DNA from: Parus major
Taxonomy: Eukaryota; Chordata; Aves; Passeriformes; Paridae
Direction: 5' to 3'
DNA: 64,000 nt
Assembly: GCF_001522545.3 (NCBI RefSeq)
Contig: NC_031770.1
Coordinates: 26,755,625-26,819,624 of the forward strand
Shown: in pieces, positions 49,326 through 61,153 of the stretch
Layout of the letters: every line of letters starts with the position of its first letter
Position numbering within the stretch: the stretch's first letter is position 1
The notes under the pieces: generated by a model
Database searches by the model: none
Seen by the model: only the letters and a program-made list of their open reading frames with translations
What the model was told of the DNA's origin: nothing
Program-made: the position numbers and the translations under genes

Positions 49326-51335
49326 TGGAGTCAGAGACACAGAGTGTGTGTCCTTATCTATGATACCTGGCTCTGACATGTAAGAAAGCACTGAATTTCA
49401 CATAACACCATGGAAACAACTGTTAAAATTAAATAGAAGAACTGGGAGTGTGAGTGTGTAAGTTAGAGAGTTCTCTTAAATCACTAGGTGAGAAAGTTGG
49501 AGTTTAAGGTTTAAGCTCTTTTAAGAAACAAATGACAAGATGGAGGATTTAGGGTGTTGTCCCCTCCTTCTTCTTTCTTCTTCATCTTCTTCTTCTAGGG
49601 ACTTTTGGGTAATAGTAAGTAATTGGATTGAATTAAAAAAGAAAGAAGAGCTCAACCATCTCTCTAAACTGGTGGGAGCAGGAGAATGCCAGAATGCGTT
49701 GGAGTCACAGGGGATCAGGTGGGCTTGGAGCAGGATTTGCCAACCCCACAGCACCTCACTAAGTCCTCTGTGTGTATTTGGGAGTTAAGTAGCACCTGGG
49801 GTGAACTGAAAGTCCCAGTTCTAAAAGAAAATTCTGTTTAACTTGTACATGTTAACTGGGGTGTATGTCCCCTAGTACAAATCAGTTCTTCTCTGAGGTG
49901 GTGGTTGGCAGGGGTCTTTTCCTGTTGAAGTACAGGCATGTTTAGCATAACACAGTGAAGGTAGATTATTTACTTCAGCAAATACTAGTTTGTGGAGGAT
50001 TTTTCAGGTACTCCATTTTTCAAGTGCTCCACCTTGACCCTACACCAACCTCTGCAAACCCTGCACATGCTGGACAGGACATGCTCACATCCAACCAAGG
50101 AGAACACATCTTGTTTATAGCATCACAGCCACGGACTAGAATCATGGGAACCTGGGCATAGGCATGGCAAAGCCTACTACAAATCAAGTTTGAATGAAGG
50201 GGAACACACAGCCTAAGAAGTTTCTCAAAAGTTCTTCTGCTAGCATTGTTTTAATTCTCATTTTTCTTGCTAAGGTGAAAGAGTCATACAGTGTGCAGGG
50301 CTCCACCAATAATGTAACAGCTCAGCATGTGTGATTCCCACATTGGAAAAGTTTCATTTGAAAAAGTTTTAAAGAGGTTTCTTTTACATTTAATTGGTTG
50401 CTTTTTTATTCTCCTTCTTTTTTTTTGTGTTATTGCAACAGCAAAATTAAAGAATTAAAGTAATTTTTTGGCTTTAATTGGGCAGTTGTGAAAAGCCTGA
50501 GTCTGAGGCAGACTTTTATGGCTACACTCTAAATTTTATACTATTTTTTCTCCATTCTCTCAACTATTCATCCAATAGCTTATGCAACATTGCTACAGTA
50601 CTTCAGAACAGATATTAAAAAGTCACAGATACTAGAGCTAAAAACATTTTTAAAGAAATAAAATACATGTCAGGTGCAGTTGCTCTACAAGCAACAAGTG
50701 CATCCCATGGAAGAGGCAGAGCCACACTCAAAAGGTGACAGAGCACAGGAAAAGCAGCCACCAGTAAACAAATTCTCACACCTTTCAGCAATTCCTACTT
50801 CCCTGTTTTCAATCCTGAGACAGTAACATAGCCAAGCTACCATCTAACACATATTACCAGTCACAGACACTGCAGAAGTGCACTGCCAGAAGCCCTAAGA
50901 ACTGAGCATTGTGTGAGAAATCGCTACAGAACTGTTTCCAGCAGGGATGAAAATAGAAAACATGAGACAACACAGCTTCAAGGGTGCATCATACCTTAGT
51001 TCTCAGTGTGGAAAGTAGAAGACTGACAGTAGAAACTCTGTCCTCCTTTATTTCAGAATGAAGAATATCTGGAATGAAATCTAAGAGAACATTTCAAATG
51101 TTAAGTCAAACTGGGAAAGCTCTTTCCATACTAAAATACTTCAGGGAATTCATACCTATTCCTCTTCCATGTCATATTATTTACCTTGCTGTTATATTCC
51201 AGGATGAACCAAAAGGCAGCAGAGCTCAGAAGGATGATGCGTCTGTGACTACGGTGATGAGCAAGTGATGCTGCCAAACTTACTCTCACCTTGACTGGCT
51301 AATTTGCCAACTTGCTGATTAACACTGCAACAGCA
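49326..51335. other. Unannotated DNA
   Basis: No gene recognised. A pyrimidine (TTC)n-like tract lies at 49563-49602. Confidence 0.5.
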
Positions 51336-51339
51336 TCTG

Positions 51340-51600
51340 TCATCTGAGTGGGGCACGGGGCGGGGGGCAGCCCTGTTTCGAACCTGCTCTCTCGTCCAAA
51401 CCCGGTGTCCGCCGCCGCTGTCGTTCGTGTCAGTCCCTGCCCTGCCCAGCGGCCGCTCCCTCCCCGTCACTCACCGCCGCGGGGCAGGGCGCCGGCCCGG
51501 GGACAGCCACAGTGCCGCTCGGAGGCCGAAAGGCAGCAGCACTGCCGCCGAGCTCAGCCCGGAGCTGCGGCACGCTTCAGGGAACAGGCGGAGAAGAGAG
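51340..51600 (-). promoter_or_regulatory. CpG island, possible promoter and first exon
   Basis: A sharply bounded GC- and CpG-dense stretch in otherwise AT-rich DNA. On the minus strand, GCGGCG is followed by GTGAGTGAC, a strong splice donor (intron would begin at 51474 going leftwards), so a non-coding first exon of a minus-strand transcript is possible. A plus-strand frame (51348-51668) is Arg/Pro-rich and looks compositional. No downstream exon was recognised. Confidence 0.45.
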
Positions 51601-51724
51601 ACAAAAAACAACGTGTGCAATCCCCCTGCAAAAAATCCTCTAGAAGGAATGTCTTAAAAAAACCTTGACCGAAACTTAAAAAGCCCTGCCTCTAACCAAG
51701 TTAAAAACAAAAAGCCCCTTTATC

Positions 51725-52445
51725 TTCAACGGTATTTAAATAATTTTTAATATATTATTATATTTCTATTTCTATTTATACAAATATATAGCACAGTATA
51801 TATATTATATAAATAGATATAAATAATTATACAACATAATAGATAATACATTAAAATATATAAATATCTGTACATATATTTTTCATATTGAATATTAATC
51901 TACTTGTACATATTTATATTACTTATTTCCTCTTTGTTTCTATATATATATCTGTATCTTTACATACTTATTGTAGATTTTTATGTTTTAATTTCTATAT
52001 TAGCTATTTAAAAGCTCTGCCTCTAACAACAACAAAAAAACAACCAAAGAGCCTCTTTACGTTAAATGGCAATTAAATACTTTTTAATGTCTATTTTTAT
52101 CAAATTTATATTTATATACTACATTTATATAGGTATAACACACAATATATATGAAAATATAATTATATTAACATCTATATATATATTCCTATTATATATT
52201 AAATATAAATCTATTTGTATATATTTATATTACTTATATTTATTTATCTGTGTATATATACCTATATATTTATATATTTATTATATATTTGTATATTCTC
52301 TCCATCCAGTAAGACACACCCACTCATACGTGCAGAGTTATGAACAGTTCTTAACAATATTAAGAGTTCCAGAATACTCTTTAAATTGGATTTAAATTTT
52401 TAATTTTAATTAAAAATTTTAAAATTTAATTAATTAAGTTTAAGT
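51725..52445. repeat. AT-rich low-complexity region
   Basis: About 700 bases made largely of TATA-, TTTATA- and TATTTA-type steps, ending in an AT-only near-palindromic stretch (52395-52440). A segment around 51660-51730 recurs loosely at 52010-52090 (both contain CTGCCTCTAAC and a CTTTA block), so the region may have grown by duplication. Confidence 0.8.
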
Positions 52446-54102
52446 TTACTCTTTTAATTGGGATTTAAATTGTACTTCTGCTTGGATCCAATTGTTACAT
52501 TAATTTTATGCTGTTTAGAAAAACACTTCTGGTTTTAAAACTACTGGAAAGACAGGTTTCGGTTTTTATTTTGGTTTGGGGTTTTGTTTGTTCATTTTTC
52601 TGGTATTTTTAACCCAGTTGAAGTCTTGGATTGATAATTTTGGTTTCTGTAAAGCAATTAGTGTACGATCACTGAAGTGCACACAGGCCCTGTGATGTTT
52701 AAACCTGTTTTAAAATAGGTTGATACAGGAGATTTAAAGTTGATTTTGCAAGTTTTATTAAAAATGGCAATTTAAATTAGGGGTATTTCATGTTGCAATC
52801 TTTCATGAGGAATACCCTTCCAGAGGAATATAAATTGGATGCTAGTTCATGTGTAAGATTTGTTTGTTTCTTCTTTACTGGCAACTGAAGTCCTGCCTGA
52901 CCTTGAAGCACATTTAATCTACATAGACCTCAGCTTTTTCTCCACTGTAGAGGGGTTTGAGATTCAGTGATTGAAGGAGATGTGTAAGAAAAAGGGGGAA
53001 AATTCTCAGGGCAGCATGATGATAACAAATTTTGTGTTTATTGATGAGCAACATGTAAACAAACTTTTGAATTTTGAAACACCTGAAAAGAGAAAAAAGC
53101 TCTTGTGAAGTCACCAATTTAGTGAAATAAAGAATAAGGAATAGGCTTTGTTGCTGACTGTATCTATGTCTTACCTTTTGAGTGTATTTCTGTAGGTCAG
53201 CAAATCATCCAGTAGGATGGATTCTTTGAGGCCAGCTGCAGTCTTTCAGAAGCTTGGCATCATGAGCACATTCACTCAGGCTGGTACTTTAGGAGCTCTT
53301 CAGTTTTGACATGCATTTTATATTTCTGCACATAACTAGGGTCAAAGCCCAGGCCTTTTCAGATATTAGGAGTAGAGAAATCTGGAGTCAAGTCTTGAGT
53401 GTGCTACTCAGCCTGTTGGCAGAGCTGCTGCCTGAAGGAGAGCAGAGTGGTTGCTCTGGGACAAATGGCAGTGGCTGATGGGGAAGTGGAGACCCTGCTT
53501 TACCTGGCCCATGACCAGCAGAGCTGGCAGTAAGAAACTTCCAGGCATGAAATTGAGTTTTAGTAATTCTAGTAGTTGAGAAAAAGATGACAGATATAGT
53601 CTAGGCGCTGGTGCAGGGACAGAAATAATCTGTGATTTTTTAAACATAACTATAACTATACACACACACACACACACACACAATTTTGTGTGGGCAGTCA
53701 TAAGGGAGGAAATCAATGGACCTAATGTAGGTAGTTGGCAGTAAGATTTCAGCCCCTTCTTAAATGGGAATATTTGTTTCTAGAAACTTCCTCTTGACCT
53801 TCAGTGAGAATGACAAGAAAACACATGTATACTATTGCTAAAGTCATGGTACATTTGTAGCTGCTAAAATACCACTGAGGTGTCTTTGTGCTCCATTCCT
53901 GGAGATAAGGTGGAAGGTTGGCACCAAGTCATTTCTAGCTATCAATGGGTAGAAATGGCAGCAACCCTTCAAAACACACAGAACACAAGACCTTCAAGGA
54001 GAAACTCCAAATTCTGATGGCAAAATGCCATACATTGAAGGGTGTGTTACCTGTTTTCTGTGAGGCTGATTTCTGGTCTTTGCTGAATTTTGTTTTACTC
54101 AG
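52446..54102. other. Unannotated DNA with (CA)n
   Basis: No supported exon. A (CA)11 microsatellite lies at 53661-53682. A splice-like block at about 53410-53529 has frames interrupted by stops and could be another decayed exon, but I cannot support that. Confidence 0.45.
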
Positions 54103-54263
54103 AAGGGCTCAGGGGTACAGCTGAGTACTTGGCTCAGAGCAGGTGTTACCAGCAGAGTCACTTGTGCTTACACAGGGAAAATGCTGTGGTTAATGGGCTA
54201 TTTTTTATGTTGCTATTCTCGTGCCCTTTCTGTTACAGAAGCTCCTTAGTGCTGGTCTTTCAG
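54103..54263 (+). pseudogene. URB1: URB1-like exon a
   Basis: Open block after a TTTTACTCAG acceptor, ending CAG before GTACCC. It encodes EGLRGTAEYLAQSR and a Leu/Phe-rich helix. It ends at a codon boundary. The URB1 assignment is weaker than for later blocks and rests mainly on position. Confidence 0.45.
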
Positions 54264-54647
54264 GTACCCAAAAATGCTCTGGAGAGATGAATTTTCCCTC
54301 TTGTTCTTTGTACTCGACTTCCCTGGAAGAGTGAGATACAAGATGTCCTTACAGAATTTACCCCCAACTTTGTGTGGCCTAGTGGGCAGGATAATCTCTG
54401 TCTCACATAAATGAGAACAGCCCCATGAATTTCAGCTCAGGTTAAGAATTCCTGTTCAGAGTGACTTGCTGAAGCCCTTTGTCAGCTGGAGGAGCCTTCA
54501 TGCACAGAGGTTTTTTTGTAGGGGTAGAGCCAGAAATGGGTGCTCATGATCAGAAATGTTAAGGACTATAGTGCTGTTATACACACTGGGACATGTCAGT
54601 GTTAACACACCAGGTCCTTTCTGGTTTTTTTGCCCTTCCCCTAACAG

Positions 54648-54823
54648 AGTGTATGGTGGCATGTCACAAGTTTGTGTAAGTCAATGCCCTGGGTCTCAGA
54701 GTGGCTGCCCTGGCCATCTATGACTCCAACATGAGAGTGGCTGCATACTTAGTCCTGGCATTTTGTCCTGCGTGTTTTGTCCACTCACAGATAGAAGGGG
54801 CTCTCTTTCGAGAGGAGAGCCAG
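54648..54823 (+). pseudogene. URB1: URB1-like exon b, frameshifted
   Basis: The acceptor is CCCCTAACAG and the donor is CAG before GTAAGG. The second half reads LRVAALAIYDSNMRVAAY and later IEGALFREESQ, an armadillo/HEAT-like helical pattern fitting URB1. The first 45 bases are out of frame with this, so a frameshift is likely inside the block. Confidence 0.55.
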
Positions 54824-55117
54824 GTAAGGCTCAGCTCCATTGCCAGTTTGGCAGGTGAAACTTTGTAGGTCATGGACATGTGTGGGAGAGATGGTGCCTT
54901 GCTCATCCACCTACGTGTGTGTTGTGAGAGAGCTAAAAGAAACTTTTTATCCTCTCTCCAATTGTTTCTCCTTTACTGCTTTGTGTTTCTTCCTCTTATG
55001 AACAATGGACAGAGATAGTGGGAAATATGTTTTAGAAATTCTCAGGAATTTTGTTTGTAGGAATGGAAATCCTGATGGAATTGATATTTGACCTGTATGC
55101 CCTATGAAATGTCCCAG

Positions 55118-55306
55118 AAGCTGATTTATGTATTCATGCTCCTGTTGCGGTCATTTGGGCTATGGTTCAGGCTTCTCTCCCTGGGCTGTTGCAGTTGTTG
55201 TATTTCTTGGATGCTATGCAGAAAGGAATCAGGTAGCCAAACCTCAGGTTCACCTTCTCCCTGAGCCTCTACATCACTCGTGTGACACAGCAGATCCTGA
55301 AGCCAG
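55118..55306 (+). pseudogene. URB1: URB1-like exon c with premature stop
   Basis: It encodes LLYFLDAMQKGIR, then TAG at 55234-55236, then PNLRFTFSLSLYITRV in the same frame, ending KP plus one base before GTACTG. The phase joins cleanly to the next block. The stop lies where a Gln codon (CAG) would fit. The upstream edge may contain another frameshift. Confidence 0.7.
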
Positions 55307-55597
55307 GTACTGGAACTTCCTGTATGTGTCACCACTGGGTTGAAAAACAGGACCTTGGGGAATGTTGATCTCCTCACCTGCTTTGTTCTCATGAACTCTT
55401 GACTGAGCTTTTAGTTCTGGGGAAGAGAAGGGGAGGGATGGCCAGCAATATAATGAACCTCAGAGCAAAGGCCTTCTGCAGTTCCTGGGCTGTTCCCCCA
55501 GCTTGGAATGTCGCACAGTACAGCTTCCATTTATTGTCCATGGTTGTGGATTGGGAACATTGTCCTCCTCCACGATGCCAGCTTTTTCTCTTCACAG

Positions 55598-55704
55598 AGG
55601 AGCACATGTACGTAATGGTAAATAGATTCCTTCTGTCACACCAGTATTTGGACCTCAGGAAAGTATCATTTTTTTCCCAGCTTTTCTACAGTTTTGATTT
55701 GCAG
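55598..55704 (+). pseudogene. URB1: URB1-like exon d
   Basis: 107 bases between CTCTTCACAG and CAG/GTAAGA, fully open. It encodes EEHMYVMVNRFLLSHQYLDL and on to LFYSFDLQ, a hallmark URB1 stretch. Splice sites look intact and the block ends at a codon boundary. Confidence 0.8.
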
Positions 55705-56258
55705 GTAAGAGTATCCAGTAATTCTTCAGAAATTTATAGAAAAAAGCCATAAAAATACTATGAAATCTCATTCTCCCATAGGTAGTTAATTAGAGGCATC
55801 TTTCTTTTGTTTCATACTGGAATTAAAAATGTTATTTCTGTGGGGTTTTTGTTGTTTTCTTAATACTTACTAGTATGTGTTTCTTAATAATACACAATGA
55901 ATTGTGCTGTGTTTGCCCTGTGAACACAATAAACAGAATATTCTGCCCCAGCTTGCTTACTTTCATCTTTGAATTTAAATTAGTAATGTTCAGTTGAGTT
56001 CAACTGAAGTATTTTAGGAACAGCAACTTCTAAAATATTCAATTTCTCTGCATGTTTGGGCTGCAGACTGACTGTTCCTGATGGATGTTAGTGATTAAAT
56101 TTCATAGGAATGGCAGTTGTGAAGTCCAGAACAAGCTATGATAAGCCCTGAGCTGGTACTCACAGGGAAACAGGGTTTTCTGCTCTTAGGAGCTGGTATT
56201 ATTTGGAAATGTCTAAATGTCTGATGGTAGTATTTTTCTTCCAGATGGTGGCTTCCAG

Positions 56259-56402
56259 TACAAAACAGAGCATGTATGGATCCTCAGATTTCTTGGGCAA
56301 GGGCTACATGGCAGACATTGCTATCAGATTTATGACTACCTGAGAATTTTCCAGGTCATTCTTTCCTTTTCCAACAATTCTTTGTGTGATGAGGGGTCCA
56401 AG
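56259..56402 (+). pseudogene. URB1: URB1-like exon e with lost donor
   Basis: 48 open codons after the acceptor GGCTTCCAG, beginning YKTEHVWILRFLGQGL and ending SLCDEGSK. The expected donor reads AAG followed by ATAAGA: a consensus donor with G changed to A at the first intron base. An earlier AG at 56243-56244 would put the block out of phase. Confidence 0.78.
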
Positions 56403-57032
56403 ATAAGAATTTCAAAAGAAAGCACAAAAAACCCCCAAAGCACAGAAGTTTGCACAGCTTTGAGACCTCAAGTACAAAGCAGAAAGGAGCAGCTGACTCT
56501 GCCTTTGCCCTTTTGAAAAATCTGTTCCTTGTTGATCTTGTGTATATGTGGAGGGGGAAATAATTGCTTGTGTCTAAACCAGTCACATCCTTATGCCCTG
56601 AAATTGGAACAGGTTCCTGCCATCACAGAGCTTTGTGTGGGTACTGTGGTTTTGCTTCTATAGGCAGGGTCTTTTCTTTTTTGGGGGCTCTCTATTCCCC
56701 AGGCAGCACATTTGTTACCTGAGCAGTTCTTCTGCAGGAGGGAAACTCACGTGCCAGGAGCTCTCCGGTTTGGGAGCATTCACCCTGAGTATTTCAGGTA
56801 TCAAAACCTTGGACAAAAAGATAAAATTGTCTTGCCACCTGAAGACTTCTTGTAAGAGTAGCATCTGTGGTATGAAGCCTTGAACAGAGAATGTCTTTCC
56901 TTCCCTGGAGTTGCTGAGAACAGGTGGTGTGCATTTTCCCTTGAAGTTCATCTGATACCAGTCAAATGGCTAATTCTAAGTTAGATAATTAGATCCTGAC
57001 TGTAAAAGAACAAGTTCTATTTTCTGCTTCAG

Positions 57033-57142
57033 AGTCATATTCTGGAGATACTACAAAGTGCTGCCTGTGTCACCGGAGCTGCCTATGAGCTGATGCAGGA
57101 TCACAGCCTCCTCCCATGGGTCCTGCACAGCTTAGAGAAAAG
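57033..57142 (+). pseudogene. URB1: URB1-like exon f with GC donor
   Basis: 110 bases after CTGCTTCAG, open, encoding SHILEILQSAACVTGAAYEL and on to LPWVLHSLEK. It ends AAAAG before GCAACC. GC donors are tolerated when the rest is strong, but here the remaining bases are poor, so splicing is doubtful. Phase 2 joins the next block. Confidence 0.78.
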
Positions 57143-57753
57143 GCAACCAGAGAAGTACAGGATAAATGGGAACAATTTTACTGTCCCTAGTACAATAATT
57201 ATGTGACTGAGTATGAAAGCAAGGGTGACAGACAAGGAGACAGGGGCACCAAGGGCTGTCCTGGCAAAACTTCCTGAACACAGAGGTGTTCCTTGTGGTT
57301 TTGAAAACAGAATCAACCCAACATTTCAGGTTGTGGTAGGAAGGGTGATGGTGGGGGAGCTTCATGATTTGGAAAACATTTCCTTGAAAAGCTGAGGAAG
57401 CAAAATGACACCTTGTGTTGGTGTCTTTACCTTTTAAATTTCAAGCACCCTCAGTTCACATCCTGTCACGGGATCTGCTGCACAGGAACTGGCACAATAA
57501 TGGATTTGAGCTGTCTGGAGCATGCCTCCTCCCTTTGCCTCTTCCTCACATGTATGCACATACACAGAAAATCTCTTCTGCATAGAGTGTCCTGACAGGT
57601 TCAGGCAAGTGCACCAAAAGTGCACTAGAATATAGTGCCCTGTGGGTGACAGCCGAGCTTCTGGTGAGAATCTGCCTTCCAAATGTGGTTTTCTTCTTTT
57701 TGTTTGTTTGGTTTGGTTTTTGTTTTGTTTGATTGTTTGTTTTTGTTTTTCAG

Positions 57754-57933
57754 GTTTCTGGAAAGCAAGGTGATAAATAAAATTATTTCCTTACTCCGTA
57801 CACTGTGGCTAACAAATTTAGGAGACAAGAGAGAAAACGAGAATCAATCCCAGGAGAATAGGAAACTTTTTTTTCCTACTCAGTTTGTAAATGAATTTCT
57901 GTATGTTTTGGTAAAGTTCATCAAACATGTTTG
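57754..57933 (+). pseudogene. URB1: URB1-like exon g
   Basis: 180 bases after a long T-rich tract and CAG, ending TG before GTAAGT. It encodes FLESKVINKIISLLRTLWL, then an Asn/Glu/Gln-rich linker, then FVNEFLYVLVKFIKHVW. Both splice sites and both phases fit the neighbours. No lesion seen. Confidence 0.8.
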
Positions 57934-58261
57934 GTAAGTCCTTTGTTTTGTTTTTTGCTTTAGTGGGTTTGCATTTCATCCTCTGCCCAGTTTGAACTTT
58001 ATTAAGGTCAGGAGGATCTTTTTATCTCTGGTGGATGAATGCCTTTTTTCACTTTCAGTTTGTGTGTTGAGTAGTGAATTTGGATGAGATTTCTTTGATA
58101 GGAGTATTTAGGTGTTTGAATATATAGGGAATAAAGTAAAATTTTATGTACTGCTGCTGTCAAGTCCTTAATTCCTGGCCATTTTGACAGTAACGATTAA
58201 AACCTGTGCTTATTAATTACTGTGCAGGAAAATACATGGCACTTGTGTTTTCTTCTAACAG

Positions 58262-58392
58262 GAGTAATGTAGACCTGGTCAAGCTGAGTTCTTCAGCACC
58301 CTGTGCTGGAATACCATGGTGTTGTTGTCATTGAGGCTTTTACAGACATAAGGCATTTCATGGTCAATGACAGCATCCTCTCCATCAGGGAG

Positions 58393-58429
<37 letters not shown>

Positions 58430-58516
58430 ACAAGTGGAGCCTTGTCAGCAAAGACCTGCAGCTGCAGGAGGAGCTGCAGGCCCTGGCTCAGAAGTACCAA
58501 AACAAATAATTGCTCA
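58262..58516 (+). pseudogene. URB1: URB1-like exon h, frameshifted, poly-Leu
   Basis: In the frame inherited from the previous block it meets TGA at 58333-58335. Homology continues in another frame from about 58303 (LEYHGVVVIEAFTDIRHFMV, then HKWSLVSKDLQLQEELQALA), so at least one frameshift lies near 58285-58303. That frame has TAA at 58507-58509, three codons before the donor A/GTAAGTG. A run of eleven CTG codons (58396-58428) replaces what in relatives is a short Leu stretch. Confidence 0.8.
58396..58428 (+). repeat. (CTG)11 microsatellite in former coding sequence
   Basis: Eleven uninterrupted CTG triplets directly after an ATG codon, in the Leu-encoding frame of the URB1-like exon. Confidence 0.95.
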
Positions 58517-59535
58517 GTAAGTGCTAAAATACTTCAAGGAAGGTATCTTTTGTTGCAGCTGTTAGACCAACAGTACAAGTGAGGCAAACTTCTCTGGAAA
58601 TACTACTAATACCTTCTGTCAGACTGATGTAGCTTGAGAAAGGAGGAAAGGAAATGCAAAGGTGTTTTTCAGATATTCCTTTCCTAATCCTAAAGTGATT
58701 TCTAACCTTTCTAACCTTAACACTATTTGGAAGCTCTGGAGAAGCATAGTTTAAAAAGGGAAAGAGCTTTAGAATGAAACAGTTGCAAAGCTCATATCAG
58801 GCTTTGAAAAAATGGTATTCTTTAATGAAATCTTAAAAAGTGCCTGGAGGCTTTGTGCTCAAAGGTTTGAATCATTCTGAGTGTGGATGGGGGTCTGAAA
58901 GTAATGTGTAAGTAAAAATAATAAATAAATTAAGCAAGTGAAAATTAAATAGCTGACTTTTCTTGTCCAGTTTTAAAGAAAGGAAAAAGAGAACAGGACT
59001 TGTGTAACTCCTCTTGTTCTCTCTGTGAACAAAAAGTGCAAGGAACTTGGGCATGGGAGATCTTAAACCAGCACTGTTTTCCTGCAGCAACAACTGCTTT
59101 TGGTGCACATTAAAGCTTCTGTCGGTTTGTTTAAATGTTCTGTATGAGTTCAGAAAGTATCGTGTATTTAAGGGATACTGTAAAAGCTTTAGCTTTCCTC
59201 AAGTTTTTCTCACTCTTTAAAACTCCTCAGAAAGACACGCAAAGAGTTTTTGGAACTTACGGTGTTGTGTGGGTTGTGTTGCTCCAGGCTTCATGAGCTT
59301 CTCTCATCTCCAGGTTGGGTGATCCAGTTTGGAATAGGGTTCCAGCCCGGAGTGCCTGGGAGCTCCTGGAGCCCCTTGCACCATTGCAGGCTCCGGGAGG
59401 CTGCTAAATGAGACTGGTGCTTGCAATTGTAACAAAGGATTTGAGGCAGGAGAGCACCTTACCCGCACCATTTTGTAACAGGAAAATCCTTTGGAGTATC
59501 TGTTGCTTGTTTTGGTGGTGACTTTCTTCTTCTAG

Positions 59536-60107
59536 AAAATATGAAAGACAAGAACAAACCTCAAGCCTCATCTCATGTGTATTGTCACACTTGGAAAAAG
59601 AACGAGGTGGAAGATGACACTGCTGCAGACGTGGAAGTGTCTGAGCTGAAGAAATGCCAAGAACATCTGGATTCCATACTTGCTCATTGGGACCCTGTTT
59701 TCCCAGCACCAGCCTCCACACAAGGAGGGGAGACCCTCAGACCCAGTGAACCTGGGGCTGAGGCACCTCTGTGTCCACTCACGTCATCAGTAAGTGGCTG
59801 GTGAGACCCCTGGCTGGGCAGAGCAGAATATGTCACCAGCACTGAGGTGGCTGCAGAACCATGACCTTCAACACTTGGCAGCCATGTCTCAGCCATCAGG
59901 GATGAGAGACTGAGGAACAACCTCTTCAAGCTTTAGACCTGGTCCGCCAGGCCAGCAGCACTTCAACTGGGCTCTCCAGGGAGCTAGGTGTGCTCAGTTC
60001 CATCATGATCATGGAGGAACAGGGCCTGTCCAGCACCTTCCATGAGCTTGTGAAATCCCTGTGCCTATCAGCACAGGATCAGATGGAAGAGGATGTGGAC
60101 AAGACAG
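59536..60107 (+). pseudogene. URB1: URB1-like exon i, large, multiply broken
   Basis: Begins after CTTCTTCTAG and encodes MKDKNKPQASS, then an acidic linker and LDSILAHWDPVFPAPAS, all in frame, then TGA at 59802-59804 just after SSVSGW. Further pieces (RNNLFKL then a stop; FHELVKSLCLSAQDQMEE) continue in shifted frames to a donor at ACAG/GTGACT. Phase fits both neighbours. The size fits a penultimate exon. Confidence 0.75.
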
Positions 60108-61153
60108 GTGACTTGCCTTGTTCTTGTCACTCATGTTATGAGGCAGTGGTGGGAAGAACTAGAAAATTACAAGGTTTTTTCAATCCATTGAACTAGTTTT
60201 CCCATATCCACACAGGCTCATGGCTTCCCAAAGCAGAAGCTGTGTCTTTAGTGGGATGGGGGTAGGGGTGGTCAGCACAGAGCATGATCATGCTGTGAGG
60301 TTTCCTGACACTACAACACTTACACTCTCTCTAAGAAACTTCCCTTTCAAGGGCTAAAATGGAACAAAAGGCATAAAAAAAAATGTAATTCCAAGAGGGA
60401 AAATAGTCTGCAAAAAACAAGTGTATGTGGGCCTGGATACTGATCCCTATTGCTGGTCTGAGGAAGCCCTTGAACCTACCAGGGGAATTCCTGGGCATAT
60501 GCCTTGGAAGAGTCTGCCACAGGTTTCAAGAAAGCCTGACTGCTTAGGATAAGGGAAAATGCTTCTCCCATAGTGCTATGCAACACCAGGTAAATCCACC
60601 TTGTCCCCTATAGGTCAGTGACCTTTGCCTTGCCCCTGTGCCCCAAGATTGTTGGCCCCTGACCCTATACTTAACCTGAGACACAGCAGGAAGTCTTGGT
60701 CTTTTGTCACTGGACCCCTTTGGTGGGGTTCTAGTAAACTCCACTGGAATCCCATACAGGAGACCCTTTCTGTCCTTGGCTGACTTATCCAAGGTGTATT
60801 TGTGTGAGTTTTGGATACAGTGACTGTCTGTGCCAACCCAAGTGGCTTTTTCAAGAGACCTTTAGGACTAGTAGCAGTAACAATATCCTTCGCCACACTG
60901 CTACACTGGTCAATGATAGCATCTGGCAGATCAGATTTCAAGCTGTTGTATTTAACAGGAAACTAGTTTGTTCCTTCTTGTGAGTAAGATCATTGGTTTT
61001 GAATGGGCAGAGGCACTCCAGATTTTGCATCTGGGAATAGAGTTAGGGAACTATTTTAAAACATAGTCCTGGAGGTAAACAGCTTGGCTTGGTATTACTG
61101 TGTGGAAATAGAAGAATATCTGTTCTGACTTTTCTCTCATCTTTCTTCCACAG

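Noticed and set aside
51348..51668. Arg/Pro-rich plus-strand frame in the CpG island
   Set aside because: GC-rich composition keeps frames open. The better signal is the minus-strand splice donor.
53410..53529. Splice-bounded block as an additional URB1 exon
   Set aside because: All frames are interrupted and I could not match it to the protein.
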